A stretch of 64,000 nucleotides of DNA from Luidia sarsii (lineage: Eukaryota > Echinodermata > Asteroidea > Paxillosida > Luidiidae): contig OX465114.1 of the NCBI GenBank assembly GCA_949987565.1, positions 2,416,701 through 2,480,700 on the forward strand, read 5' to 3'. The position numbers and the translations under genes are program-made. Below the pieces are notes generated by a model. That model made no database searches, was not told the origin of the DNA, and saw only the letters and a list, made by a program, of their open reading frames with translations. Shown here one piece after another: positions 9,467 through 20,899 of this stretch. Numbering within the stretch: the stretch's first letter is position 1; each line of letters begins with the position of its first letter.

Positions 9467-12400
9467 CTACCTCCGGTCATGATGCCTGCTTCGGCTCCTA
9501 TCCCCGTCCCTGTCAGCATCCCGTTCTCTCCCTCTATGCCTCTCCTCATGCCGGCGATGCTCCCCGCCCCGTCTGTCCCTCTCCCCTCCCCTCTCCTCTC
9601 GCTCCCTGTCCCCTCGACCCCTGTCGGAGTCCCTGTGAGCCTCCCGTCCCCCTCTGCTCCTGTCGTCGTCCCGCCCGTCCCTCCGCCTCTCCTCCCCTCG
9701 GCGTTGGTCTCCGCGTCTCTCTCCGCGCCTGTCGGGCTCTCTCCTGTCGGGCCTCTTCGTTCGCTGTCTGTCCCTGCCGCTCGGCTCGTCGTAATCGTCG
9801 CTGGAGCTGCGACGCCGTCGGCGTTTGTCCGTCGTCCTCCGTTGATGCGTGGGCTCGCTGTTGCTGTCCTCGCTGCTTGAGCTGCTGTCCCTGCGCTTTC
9901 TGTGCTTCGCCTGATTCCATACAAACAGTTTAACAAGTATTAAAATCATAAAGTGATAAACAAAAATGTTGCAAACTGCTTACTGACTAAAATTACCAAA
10001 AATGCAAATCTTAAAATTTAGTGGGCCTGACGTTTCGATCCTAGCAGGACATTTCTCAAAGGTACATGTAGAGTGACAAGGACAACACAGATATATGTAC
10101 ACGAAGGAAGGGGGAAGAGAGTGAATATGACACGGATGAGAAACAAAGGACAAAGAGTAAAGCTGGTAGGGTGAGATCATAGGGAAGGGCAAGGAGTAGG
10201 GTAGGGATTAGTGAGAAGATGGGGAAAGATCAAAGAGAGAAGTGTGAAGAAGTGAACACAAAAGAAGGATTATCAGAAAGCTGCATGGTGTTAGTCATTA
10301 CCCTCCTGGATGTTGAGACCATGTGGTTGAATAGTCCGAAGACGCTTCATCCACATTTTCTCAAGCATTATAATCATTAAATCTGCATGGGAGAGAGGTT
10401 CAGCTAGGACCAAAAGTTAACTTGTCCGTACCGTTGTGTATTAATAGTCAGCCCCAACTATCTTCACCCCCTTACCTAGTAACCTTCAGCCTACTACTAC
10501 ACATGATTCAATTATCCTGGACCCATTCCACTGACCACTGACCACTTTCCTAGAAACCTTCTGACCAGACCTCCTGCATTGAAACCTGTTGACTAAGCAC
10601 TATATCCTCCATAATTATTATAATTATAGGTCACCTACTCCTTTATACCACACCCCAACTCCTTAGACTAGTAATATACATGTGAAGACCACTCTGGCAA
10701 GGAGAAGAGTATGTTTATGGATTAGGATCAGAGTGAGAGTACAATTGCTAGATGCTGTACCCGTAAGAAATAAATACACGACCAGTACACGACCAATGAA
10801 GGGGCTCACTAGCCTCACTTTGCAAACCCCACGGTGATGACGATTTGACTTGGCCCTTTAACTACGAAAAAAAATATCTATCATAATATTGTGTGACCTG
10901 TGTTCTCATGCACCATACTGCACACTCAAAATGTCATACCCCCTACACTGCTGTGGTGATACGATCAAGTTTCAATCTGAATGAAAATGAGGGTCTGATG
11001 ACTGGAGGTATAGTGTAGTTAATAGATAAATGCTTCTGACTGGCGCCCCCACCCCAACAAAGCTACATGTAGTTGTATGGAAGACCCCTACCTAAGGGCT
11101 GGATAGCTCGGTTTGTCGTACATTGCTACATTAATCAAAGACCAAGGTTCAAATACTGAATGACACATCAGCACTGTGGCATGACGCACCTTAGATTTTG
11201 AATGGCGCCCTCCATCGCTGCTTTCTGGAGAGTGATCGCTGTACCTCTTCCTTGTCTTCTGTGAGCCTGAGGCATGATGGGAAGGAACCTTGGGGTCGTC
11301 ATCCTCAAGGATGAGGTCATACTGTTTCCTGTCAATTAAACAAACATCAATGAATCAACCAATCAACAATTTAACCAACCAACCAACCAATCAATAGTCA
11401 ATCAATCAATCAGTCCATCAATCAACCGATCAACCACTAAATCAACCAACAAACTAAACCGATCAATCAGTCCATTGATCAACCGATCAACCACTCAATC
11501 AACCAACAAACTAAACCGATCAATCAGTCCATTGATCAACCGATCAACCACTCAATCAACCAACAAACTAAACCGATCAATCAGTCCATCGATCAACCGA
11601 TCAACCACTCAATCAACCAACAAACTAAACCGATCAATCAGTCCATCGATCAACCACTCAATCAACCAACAAACCAATCAATCAACCACTCAATCAACCA
11701 ACAAACCAACCAATCAATCAGTCAATCAATCAACCCATCAACCATTAAATCAACCAACCAATTGATCAATCAGTCAATCAATCAACCGATCAACCACTCA
11801 ATCAACCAACAAACCAACCAATTGATCAATCAGTCAATCAATCAACCGATCAACCATCGACCAATCAATTGGTCAATTGGTCAGTCATTCAGTTGATCGG
11901 TCTGCCAGCCAGTCAATCAGTGAGACAGTCAATCAGTAACCAATGATTACAAATGCACATAGACTGGCAATAAAACTAAAATTTGTATCAAAGATAGACC
12001 ACAGTGGTGCACTGATCGATCCAAATGTTTATGAGCGGTTTATTTCAAATTACCCCATCTTCTTGGACTTGTCCTTGAGTTCAAACTTGGGCCTCTTGTC
12101 TGCGCTGGACGATGGAAAATCTACCGGACCTGTGAGATATAATCAGAATGGTTAACAAGAAAAGGTCCTGCCTTTGATAAAGATCCTTTGCCTTTGAGAA
12201 AGGTCCTGCTAGGATCAAAAGTGAGCAGTTTGCAACAGTTTTTATTTACTTCAAGTTCCTGTGTGGATTTAAACAAGTTATTACCATTTCACATTCATCC
12301 AAATTACTCAAAGGTGCCCTGAAATAAAGCGATTAAGAAAGTGACCAATCAAACAGATATTCATGCACTGACCTTTGCCCTGGATCTTTGACACAGACTG

Positions 12401-15400
12401 ACTGAAGTCCACATGGATGCGGCGGTCATCGATCAGGACGTTGTCCATCTTGAAGAAGGCATTCTCACAATCCTCCTCCTGAAGAAAAGAAGAGTTGTAA
12501 CTTGCGATTTCAGAAACGTATGGAAATAATTCAGAAATCATTGGAAAGCTAATGAGGTACTCTTTGCAGTGGTGGGAAAATCTGGGAAACTCAAATTTGG
12601 ATGAAAATCCTCATTAAGCTATATCGGGACACATATGACCTTCAACTTTTCATCAACTAGAACGGCTCAAGTCTCACCCTCTCAAACTCCACAAACGCGT
12701 ACTGCAGTGACTCCCCCGTCTTCTGATCCTTGATGACTTCACAGCTGCAACGGGAAAAAACAATATTCCACCAGTTGCTTAAATTGGAGAACAATTCGTA
12801 AAATCAGCTGTACTTGAGTAAAATGACACATGCATGTACTACAAGTAGGGGCAGGACCAAATGTTGACTACCTAGTCAACATTTCGCGATAGACAAAAGC
12901 TTGCTGAAATTTCAACTATTGTTTCTTTGAAAGTCGACTCGTCTTGAGGTGATGACTTGTAGAAACCAGGACGACGAGTCACCACACAACTAGTCAACCT
13001 ATAATGACACGACATAACACAGCACGACACGAGACTTGCCAATATACGCAAAACATGAAACACAACGAACCGACTAGTTGAAACAGTGAAACGTGCGTAT
13101 TGAGCTGTACCATACTTATTCAGTGTTGTACTGTAAATGCACATGGACCCACAGATGAGAGTGTACAATACTGCATTTTAGGCGCCAACCATAAAGGAAG
13201 TTCGGAATACTTCTGCTAAAAAAGAGGAATTACAGAGCAAACTACATAGTAATACATAATGCATTTCCAAGCCCAAAAAACTGAATATTTTCAAGAGCTT
13301 GTAAAATGTGATAATTTTTTACCCCAAAAAGAAGAATGATTCCTTCGAAATAGGAATGGTTAGCAGATAGACTTGTCTAATCAAAGTGTCCAGCAAGGAC
13401 TCGATGCCTTACCTCTCAATTGCGCCAAACCTGGAGAAGATGACTTCTAGGTCTTCCGAGGTGGTGACGGGATTCAGTTTGCAGACAAAGAGAACGTTAT
13501 CTGGAGGCTTGACGTCTGCATCAGGAAGATCCCCAATCTGGTGAGAGAAAAGATTTTAAGAGAATTTCTTTTTTGAGGGATAATTGAGTTACTTCCCTTC
13601 AATTTATAAAATGAAGGCTTAGGCTCGGGCTTAGGCTTTGGTCATATTTCTCTTACCCATTATAATATCACAGGCATCTAAAAACAAGCGTTTGGCCCCA
13701 GTTTCTTGGTGAATACTCTGTACGTAACTTAAATTCATTGACAAACCATAACATTTACTTTCAGGTTTTGTCAGACGGAGACGAAGCCTGAGCCCGAGCC
13801 TGATCCATGGATTTGAAAAGGGTCTATTACAGTACTAGGGTTTTGACAATTCTGAGGCAACCCATCGAACTAACGCTGATATACACTAAATGACATCTCA
13901 CTCTATCAATCAATCATCAATCTTAATTAGGTTTGGTCAAAACCCTAGGACACAACTCTTTCGAAAAGATGACAAGCATTTTGTGTAGACGTGTACAAGG
14001 CCAGTGCCTAGTGACTTTTTGAACTGAGGCCAGAGCATACTGGTCAAAACGTCGAGTTACCACTCAGGTTCTTTTCAGAACCAAACCTCTTCCTTTAAGA
14101 GACCTGATACATGGTGTCACCGCAAACCTTCCTATATTGATTCACCCACCATGCAAAGCCTTAAGTCTCATTTATTTTTGAACTGAGTTTAATTTGTTGG
14201 GCTGGCTGATTGGCCAATGTATGGGGTGCACTGATATGCACTAGATAGGCTCTTATACTCTATCTTATGAAATTGAAAATGAAATCTAATCGTTCAATGA
14301 GGTTTTGCCCCTGCTCGATGTGATAAAGACGGAGTGCTCAGTGCTATACCCGGTGCCTGATAAAAATATTTCAGGCAGTTCGGGCGGGATTTGAACCCGC
14401 AACTCCCGAATCATAGTACGGACGTCTAATCAGTTTGAGTCAAATCCCTATTAGTGCAAGGGCAGCATGGTGTTGACAATTCTGAGGCAAACCATTGGAC
14501 GCACCATTTCCAGGATCTGTGCTCTGGCCTGGGCCTCTTGGGTCTTGGTCATCTCCTCCACCTGCTCCACTGTCTTGCCCTCAGTGTCGTCAATCTTCTC
14601 GTCAGCTCCAATCCTACCACTCTTGAGGTAAAAAAACCCAAAGACATTCATTCAGTGCAGTGCCCTGATGAATTAGACATACTGTGCTACCTATGCAAAT
14701 TAGAGTGATCTATGCAAATTACATTGACATGCAAATTAGATTGGCAAATGTAAATTAGATTTGCATATGCAAATTAGATTGACATACGCAAATTATATTG
14801 ACTCATAAAAATCAAATTGACTCATACAAATAAGATTGGCATATGCAAATTAGATTGACTCATGCAAATTAGATTGCAATATGCAAATTATATTGGCATA
14901 TGTAAATTAGATTGACTCATGCAAATTAGATTGGCATATGCAAATTAGATTGACCTATGAAAATTAATTCAACCTCTAGGGAGATGTGTGATTATTATGG
15001 GATAGCAGCATGGTGGTTGGTGGGTATGAATACCAGTTGAAGTTAAAGCTAGGGATAGGCTTTCTGCACAGCCAATAAAGGCTTTCTGCACAGCGAATAC
15101 AACGTACGTGAACAATCTGAGTGACCTGAGACTCAATTCTTCATACTTGGTTTGTGCACAAACATATGGGCCCGGCATAGCATTTATGTGGTACGGAAAA
15201 AAAATATCGCGGCCAGGATACCTCCAGCTGGTCCTTGGTGGGCTCTGGTGACCGGTCTGGAATGTCCAAGCCCGCTGGGTCATCAAATGGATCATCTAAA
15301 ATTACCGTATGGCTGATCCTGAAATGACAGAGATACATTAGCCTTATTGCATCATAGATATAACATGATGTTTGCATCAAGGAGAATGCAATTCAATGAG

Positions 15401-18400
15401 GGTTTGCCAAGCTCAACGTGATAAGCACTGAGTGCTCAGTGCTTTGCCCAATGCCTGACAAAAACAATGTCAGGCAGCTGGATTTGATCCCTGCACCTCA
15501 CATCATCATCATCATCATCATTCTACAAACTGAGTTCATAACTACAAACTGCTACGGTCTTGGGCCAGAGAAGCAATTTTGTCTGGTAGCAGCATCCCTT
15601 CATCAGTATCTCCCAAGAGGTGCTGGACATACTGCAAGTGCACTGTGCATGGCAGTCCTGGGGCCTTTTCCTAAAGCCCGGCTTAGGCTTCGGCTCCGGC
15701 TTCGTCTCTGTTATCCAAAAGCTGAAAAAACAGGCTGAGTTCTTTGTTGAAGTTGAAGCTTTGGATTTTTTCTTTTTTTTAAAGCGCAGTCAAACAATCC
15801 AAAATGATGCCAGAGGCTTCCTGTTTTCATGCCTTGTATTTGAAATAGAGGAAAGAACTAGAGACAAAGCTGGAGCCTGAGCCTAAGCCGGGCTTTGGAG
15901 AAGGGCCACGGTTTGCTCTTCCCACGATCTCGTAACTGACCTGATATCCTGGTAGGGTCGGTGTTCCTTGTCCACCAGGGCCTCGTTGATCTGAGCTAGG
16001 ACGTCCAGTCCTTCGCTCACTTCCCCAAACACCGTGTGCTTCCCATCCAGGTAGTCCACATTCTCAGCCAGTGTCAGGAAAAACTGCCCACGAGAACCAA
16101 CGAGTCTTTAAAAAACTTTCATAAGCACGCGAAGAATTACTACACAAATTGCAATACAGCTCTTCATAAACATTATCATTGAAGTCAAACAAATAATGGA
16201 GAAAAAATTGGCAGGCAACTTTTACACTTCTGAAAAATGGCAAAGAAAACTAGACCGGGTCTTCAACCTGACACTTTTGCGTACCGATGCTTCTTACCAT
16301 CTGAGCTATGCAGTCCTTAGATGGTGCAAAACGGACTATTTGTGAAGGCCACCATCTAAAGGCTGAATATCTCAGATGGTAAGAGCACAAAACCAGAGAT
16401 CTCAGGTTCAAGTCCCGGTCCAGTCAAAGTTTTCTTTGCCATTTTTCAACATTATTACCAAATGACATTCATCATCAATTATAAAATATAAAGTGGAAGG
16501 TTTTGCGATAACACCATGTACAAGTCAGTTCTCTTTCAGGAAGGAGTGTGGGTCTGAAAAGAGCCGGTAACTCAAAGTTTCAGGTAGTGTGTACTCTGCC
16601 TTTTGTCAGGAGACTGCTGGATTTCAACTTTCATCGGTGCATATAAAATATTGGTGATAAACCGTGGCACACACCGCTAAACCAATTTGAATCATCACAT
16701 GACCTTGACCAGCTTGGTAGTCAAGTGGTTAAGACATCTGCACTAGAAAGCAGGAGTTCAGGGTTCGAATCCCCACCAAGCTTCCTGGGGTTTCGTTTCC
16801 TAGCAGGCCAATAGGGTTTAAACACGGACCATACGTTCAAGTGGGACACACCCTCCTTGAACGACGTCCTACGGTCACCAGTGGTTGGGTGCACGTACCT
16901 GCGAGCCGTGCATGTTGTCACCATTGTTCACCATGGAAACGGCGCCCTTCTTTGTGTGCTTGATGCGGGGACTTGTCTCCATCTCAAAGAAGCGAGCCTG
17001 GTCTCCATAAAGCTTGCTACAGACAGACAGACAGACAGACAGACAGAGAGGCAAACAAATGGACAGACAGACAGACAGAGACAGACAAACAGACAGGCAA
17101 ATGAGAATAAAAATTATTATTGGAGTTTCTTAGGGTGTGACAATACCAGAGTTAAACATTTATTTTGTTTATTATACAATTTTGAAAGATGGCAGGGAAA
17201 ACTTTACCTGGGCACGAAGTTCTGGTTTTGCATACCAGCACTCTTTCCAGCTGAGCTATCCAGCCCTTAGATGGTGGCCTTCCCTAATAGTCAACTAGTC
17301 TTTGGCACACCAGTGCTCTTCCCATCTGAGCTATCCAGCACTTAGATGGTGGCCTTCCCAAATAGTCAACTAGTCTTTGCCGGGGTGGGGTGCCAGTCAG
17401 AAGCAATTCAACCATTAACTGCCGTATATCTCAAGTGATCACATTCCCGCTTTCATTCAGATGCAAACAACCAATTGTAGTAAACCTGGTAAATAGTACA
17501 GCAGCTCAGGGATCACACAAAGTGGATGGAGCTTTTCTTCAAATGTTGTTGTAAAGTTTTTCTTTTTCAATTGAGTTGTCAAGTCGTTTATCTGGTGTTT
17601 TTTTAAATTTTCTTACCTGAAGAGGGAGTCACCACCTTTACCTGTCCCCGTTGGATCACCACTTTGTGCCATGAAATTCCTCTGAAAAGAAAACAACAAG
17701 CCCGAAAGTACCAAAAGATGAAGAAAGCATAATTGTAAATGTAATGTAATGTAAACGATGCAATTAGTCAATAAGATGTTCCAAGGTAAAAACACTATGG
17801 ACAATGACATCTCTATGAAATGCTTTCAAACAAACAATGAGCATGATAAGAAGGAAACTTACAAGTTACTGGGACATTTTTTGGAAATTATGGAAATTAC
17901 TTTATGAAGGAATGACCTCCGGTAGAATAACCTTTCGGGCAAGAGAGCCGACAACACGTGATGACAATTGGCCAATCAGAGTATGGGACCGGCTGAATAG
18001 CGTTTGCGGGAAGAATGCCATTGCCGGTTGAATAAATCCTGTCTATGTTGTATGATCAACCTTTCAGATTGTACGGTAGGCACCCAGAGGGTAGGAGGAC
18101 CATTTTGATTACATATTCTAGGCAGTGGTTGGCTTTGTATGGAGTGTATGATACGACGGAGTCAACTAGATGCGGCTGTGTATAAAAGTAACATGCCGGC
18201 CTTCTTGCTCTAGACGTTGTTTTGCCAGAGGTAGAGGAGCAAGATGGCCGCCATGTTTTCTACACAGCCGCGTACTGACCATTGTCCAGTTGACTCCATT
18301 GTATCACTCAGAACAAAATAACTTTGGCAGAAGAACACTGGCAATGGTATTGGTAAAGGCACAATTAATAATTATAGTACATGTATCGTGGGAACCCCCG

Positions 18401-19828
18401 TTTTCGACGCTACACGTTTTCGACGCTTAGCCTTCTAACTCATATCGCACTATGAAAACAACTCCGTATAACGATCTCAGACTTCGTATCTTACAGACTG
18501 TTTCCTGCTCTTGTCCGTCACCGAAAATGTGGAAATTTAAGGCTTTTCCAGTAGGCCTAACTCGTGTGATTCAAAAAGTTGCTCTTTTGGGGTCTATTTT
18601 CCTAGGTACAAAATTGGCAGTTGCTTCGAAGCTCCAGTTTTCTTTATTGTTGGTCATAAAAAAAATCTTAGTATACCATAACAAACCCCAACATCCGTAG
18701 AAAAAAAATATATCACGCAACTTGAAGCAGTCCGTTCAGGGTAAAAACTATGGAGCCTCCTATAGGGCGTCTCGCTTATATATTTTTTTTAATTTATTTT
18801 TTATTATTATTTAAAGACAAAAAGTAACATGGCCCAATAGGCTTTTTTTTTAAATGAAAAAAATAAAAGGGCAGCTAGAGAAAGTACCAAGAAGGAGGAA
18901 ATGTGTCTCTGGAATGACATTGGGAAAGGTCATAACTGAAGATGCAGCGAGAAAGAGGATTGTGGATTTTTTTTTAAACGTCACAAAAGAAGACATCAAC
19001 CAGACCAATACGTTTTAAGCATAAATTATGAATGATTTGAGGAAAGTGTTAGAAGCAGTGTGGAAAAACAAAAACAAAGATGAACACAAAAAAACATACA
19101 GGAAAGAATTTTACAGTGCCACACAGCATTTTGAGTTATTTTAAGAATTTATTTTGCGTTTGGCTGCACTGAGACACCTTACTAAACACCACTGACGAAA
19201 ATAGGTGACGATGCTTACTGCGCAGTGCGCCGCGGACGTCAACAAAACCGGGTAATCTTACGGAAGTGACAGGCTTGATCAACCCTCTCTATGATTATTC
19301 TAATAGTCTGTGGTGTGGAGAAAGTGACTGAGACCTCTTTTAGTGTGATACTTTCGTCCACATTGTTCAGTTTGAAGAAAAGTCCTTATATCGTCGAAAA
19401 CCGGTTATTGGAGGATATACTGCATTACCTGAACTGAATGGAACAGACAGAAATTGTAGTACTTGATCTTGCAAAGTTTGAGGAAATTCAGGCAGCCTGG
19501 AAAGAAGAAAGGAAAAACAATGAATATCCAGTGACTGTCAAATACTGAAAAAGATCATTCTCATGGTTTAATCATGGAGGTGTAACCTTCCTCCATCATT
19601 TTATTGGGTTTCAACTTTTTAACTTCAAACCCAAATTAATAAAAGACCATTTTGAGACAAAGTTACTTGACTGAGCTGGCTATAAAACACGTTTTAGAAG
19701 TTTGTATGCAATTTTTCACATCCTTTGGGATTTGCAATTAAATCTTTCCGGTACTCACATCTCGGCCTGTCTTCAGGATACAAATCGATGACAATATCGC
19801 CCATGGTTGTCTCCAACAACACAGCCAT
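9467..19828 (-). CDS. PPIL4: Peptidyl-prolyl cis-trans isomerase-like 4 (cyclophilin + RRM)
   Basis: Thirteen coding exons on the minus strand: 19759-19828, 19429-19496, 17617-17681, 16899-17016, 15941-16083, 15222-15318, 14505-14621, 13413-13537, 12678-12744, 12373-12478, 12054-12129, 11190-11328, 9467-9910. All phases match; the CDS is 1635 nt, 544 aa. A cyclophilin domain fills about residues 1-165 ([20 protein letters not shown] at the start, [22 protein letters not shown]). An RRM lies at about 240-318, with RNP2 LFVCKL, RNP1 YAFVEFE and then [18 protein letters not shown]. From about 375 the tail is Arg/Asp/Ser-rich. At the cyclophilin A Arg55 position this protein has Ser44, so isomerase activity is doubtful, as in other PPIL4 proteins. 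PPIL4 family members are nuclear and linked to splicing. The tail is ~50 aa longer than in the human protein. Confidence 0.97.
9965..10250. mobile_element. Dispersed GAAACGTCAGGCCC-family element copy
   Basis: Runs from TTGCAAACTGCTTACTGAC through TTAGTGGGCCTGACGTTTCG into the same purine-rich body as at 2095-2330 and 46480-46720. It lies in the last PPIL4 intron (9911-11189). Confidence 0.75.
10930..11190 (+). mobile_element. tRNA-derived SINE, family 1, decayed copy
   Basis: Contains 'TGCTTCTGACTGGCGCCCCC' and then a worn tRNA-like head (GGGCTGGATAGCTCGG). Same order as the clearer copy at 56430-56765. Confidence 0.6.
11340..11900. repeat. ATCA/ACCA-type array with an internal 57-bp higher-order unit
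   Basis: Degenerate tetranucleotide-like DNA (ATCAATCAACCA words). Between about 11455 and 11650 it is organised as ~57-bp units containing CCGATCAATCAGTCCAT and CAACCAACAAACTAAA. It lies in the PPIL4 intron between exons 11 and 12. The plus-strand reading frame through it is a by-product of the repeat. Confidence 0.9.
12165..12235. mobile_element. Short GAAACGTCAGGCCC-family fragment
   Basis: Diverged piece with AAAGGTCCTGCTAGGATC and GCAGTTTGCAACA, both words of the dispersed family. It lies in the PPIL4 intron between exons 10 and 11. Confidence 0.5.
13605..13812. mobile_element. Foldback element with GCTTAGGCTCGGGCTTAGGC ends
   Basis: Left arm GGCTTAGGCTCGGGCTTAGG, right arm GAAGCCTGAGCCCGAGCCTG; inverted ends ~170 bp apart. 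Related elements lie at 15658-15910 and 37305-37540. It lies in a PPIL4 intron. Confidence 0.65.
14040..14155. mobile_element. Fragment of the GGTTTGCGGTGACACC foldback family
   Basis: Reads CGTCGAGTTACCACTCAGGT, TCTTTTCAGAACC and ATGGTGTCACCGCAAACCTT, the right arm of the palindrome at 30247-30462 in the same order. It lies in a PPIL4 intron. Confidence 0.65.
14285..14455 (-). mobile_element. tRNA-derived SINE, family 2
   Basis: On the minus strand a tRNA-like part with B box GGTTCAAATCC is followed by a T-rich link and the tail GCCGGGTATAGCACTGAG-type sequence. The tail is shared with the copies at 16685, 39050 and 52535. Confidence 0.7.
14690..14965. repeat. ~19-bp array carrying octamer motifs (ATGCAAAT)
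   Basis: About 13 units of the type ATGCAAATTAGATTGACAT. About nine contain the exact octamer ATGCAAAT. It lies in the PPIL4 intron between exons 6 and 7, just upstream of exon 7 in the transcript. Confidence 0.9.
15385..15500 (-). mobile_element. tRNA-derived SINE, family 2, partial
   Basis: Contains AGCACTGAGTGCTCAGTGCT, TGCCTGACAAAAAC and a worn B box. Same tail as the other family 2 copies, read on the minus strand. Confidence 0.6.
15658..15910. mobile_element. Foldback element, GGGCCTTTTCC termini
   Basis: Left end GGGGCCTTTTCCTAAAGCCC and right end GGGCTTTGGAGAAGGGCC are inverted copies. The arms continue inwards as GGCTTAGGCTTCGGCTCCGG and GGAGCCTGAGCCTAAGCC. It lies in a PPIL4 intron, ending 31 bases from exon 5 (15941). 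Confidence 0.75.
16225..16330 (-). mobile_element. tRNA-derived SINE, family 1 head
   Basis: Minus-strand tRNA-like head: A-box-like TAGCTCAGATGG and a worn B box. It is head to head with the copy at 16345-16460. Confidence 0.7.
16345..16460 (+). mobile_element. tRNA-derived SINE, family 1 head
   Basis: Reads CTCAGATGGTAAGAGC then GGTTCAAGTCCCGGTCCAG and AAAGTTTTCTTTGCC, the family 1 sense strand. The B box is intact. Confidence 0.8.
16485..16630. mobile_element. Copy of the GGTTTGCGGTGACACC foldback family
   Basis: Contains AAGTGGAAGGTTTTGCGATA, ACACCATGTACAAG, TCTGAAAAGAGCCGG, GTGTGTACTCTGCC and GTCAGGAGACTGCTGGAT. It carries both the minisatellite core of 4086-5040 and the downstream part seen at 5041-5125, so it shows the parent element without tandem growth. 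Confidence 0.7.
16685..16830 (+). mobile_element. tRNA-derived SINE, family 2
   Basis: tRNA-like region with TAGTCAAGTGGTTAAGAC (A-box part) and B box GGTTCGAATCC, followed by AAGCTTCCTGGGG and TTTCCTAGCAGGC. It could pass for a Leu/Ser-type tRNA, but the shared tail in many copies marks it as a SINE. Confidence 0.75.
17018..17100. repeat. (ACAG)n microsatellite
   Basis: Interrupted run of GACA/ACAG tetranucleotides starting within two bases of the 3' splice site of PPIL4 exon 4 (17016). The acceptor CTGTCTGTAG is therefore made of the repeat itself on the minus strand. Confidence 0.9.
17205..17560 (-). mobile_element. tRNA-derived SINE, family 1, with two tRNA-like heads
   Basis: Read on the minus strand, two successive heads (GAGCTATCCAGC-type ends at about 17250-17265 and 17325-17340 on plus) share one body. 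The body contains GCCAGTCAGAAGCAATTCAA and AGATGCAAACAACCAATTG. Confidence 0.75.
17890..18035. mobile_element. MITE-like element with CCAATCAGAGTATG core
   Basis: Contains AATTGGCCAATCAGAGTATG, GGGAAGAATGCCATTGCCGG and TTGAATAAATC. A relative with the same order lies at 29150-29350. It lies in PPIL4 intron 2. Confidence 0.55.
18150..18300. mobile_element. Foldback element, ATGCGGCTGTGTA arms
   Basis: Left arm GAGTCAACTAGATGCGGCTG continues to GGCCTTCTTGCTCT; right arm AGAGGAGCAAGATGGCCGCC runs to TACACAGCCGCGT and CAGTTGACTCC. Arms are ~60 bp with mismatches. It lies in PPIL4 intron 2. Confidence 0.75.
18700..19170. other. AT-rich stretch of PPIL4 intron 2
   Basis: Long T and A runs and simple AT-rich DNA. 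No exon or repeat family was recognised here. Confidence 0.5.
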
Positions 19829-20264
19829 CGTACCACGATATCGCAAAACAATTCAGCACAAAGGGTGCACACCACTAAACCGAAATGGCCGCTTCGCGCT
19901 ATTATGGCTGTGCTCGAAATCATCGGCTGTGGCTTCAAATTACACACGAGTCTATGGAAGCCTCTACACAGCGGCTGCAGCCTATTTCCATAGACTTGCG
20001 TGTTGTGTAAAGCCGCAGTCGGTGAAATCGAATCGATGTTGGTACAGGTACATGTACATGTATTTAAACTTCCAGTGACTTCCCAGTGGCTTTCATGGCA
20101 GTTAAAAACAAAATAACACATGTAGAGCCTAACTGACAAAATTAATTCTGAAAAATTGTCAAAATTGGCAAAAAAGTCCCAGGCTTTATGTCTGCCTTTC
20201 AGAATAGTCCTGCACTTGTCAAACATTGTCATGCCCTCTGACTTCTTGTATAAAATTGGCATTT

Positions 20265-20560
20265 TGTTTTTTTGGCTGGACCGGGACTTGAACCCGAGAC
20301 CTTCGGTTTTGCGTACGAGCGCTCTTACCATCTGAGCTATCCAGCCCTAAGTTAGATGCTGGCTTTCCCAAATAATGATCAACTAGGGGGCCTATTAATT
20401 TTAGCCTTTTCCGGGGTCTGGAAGCCAGTCAGAAGCATCAACCATTCATTTCTAGGAATCATCCTTTGTTTCATTCAGATGCAAATAACCAGTTGTTGTA
20501 AATCTGGCTGCAGCAGTTCGGGGATCACAAAAAGTGGATACAGCTTTTCAAATTTAAGCC
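20265..20560 (-). mobile_element. tRNA-derived SINE, family 1
   Basis: Minus-strand head with intact boxes: on plus, GACCGGGACTTGAACCCGAG (B box) and TCTGAGCTATCCAGCCC (A box). Then the body with AGCCAGTCAGAAGCATCAAC and AGATGCAAATAACCAGTTG. It lies ~440 bases upstream of the PPIL4 start codon. Confidence 0.85.
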
Positions 20561-20899
20561 AAACGAATAAAGGAAAAATTAATTGGGAACTATTTGACAA
20601 AATTAATAAAGATCCAAATCTCGAAAGAAAAAGGGCCTGGCGTTTTGTTCCCATATTGTTAAACCCTTCTCAAAACAAAACTTTTCTCTACCTCTGAATC
20701 TGAGAAACTTGGGCCTCAGTGTCGGAGATTAAAACTACGGGCCCTCTTTATTATTGGGACAATCTTTACTAATTCCCAAGAACTTAATTGCGACCGAAAT
20801 TATGAGTTTGTTAGACAAATTAATGAAAACACTAGCGAATTCCTACTAAGATTGAGCCGAAACGTCAATACATCGCGACCAGACGACTTTCTATACCGA

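Noticed and set aside
9421..9936. Three further overlapping frames (171, 148 and 124 codons)
   Set aside because: Shadows of the Arg/Asp/Ser-rich last exon of PPIL4, which is fixed by the splice chain and its stop at 9467.
16685..16830. True tRNA gene (Leu/Ser-like)
   Set aside because: A and B boxes are visible, but the same sequence with the same non-tRNA tail occurs at least six more times and the stems are worn. It is a SINE.
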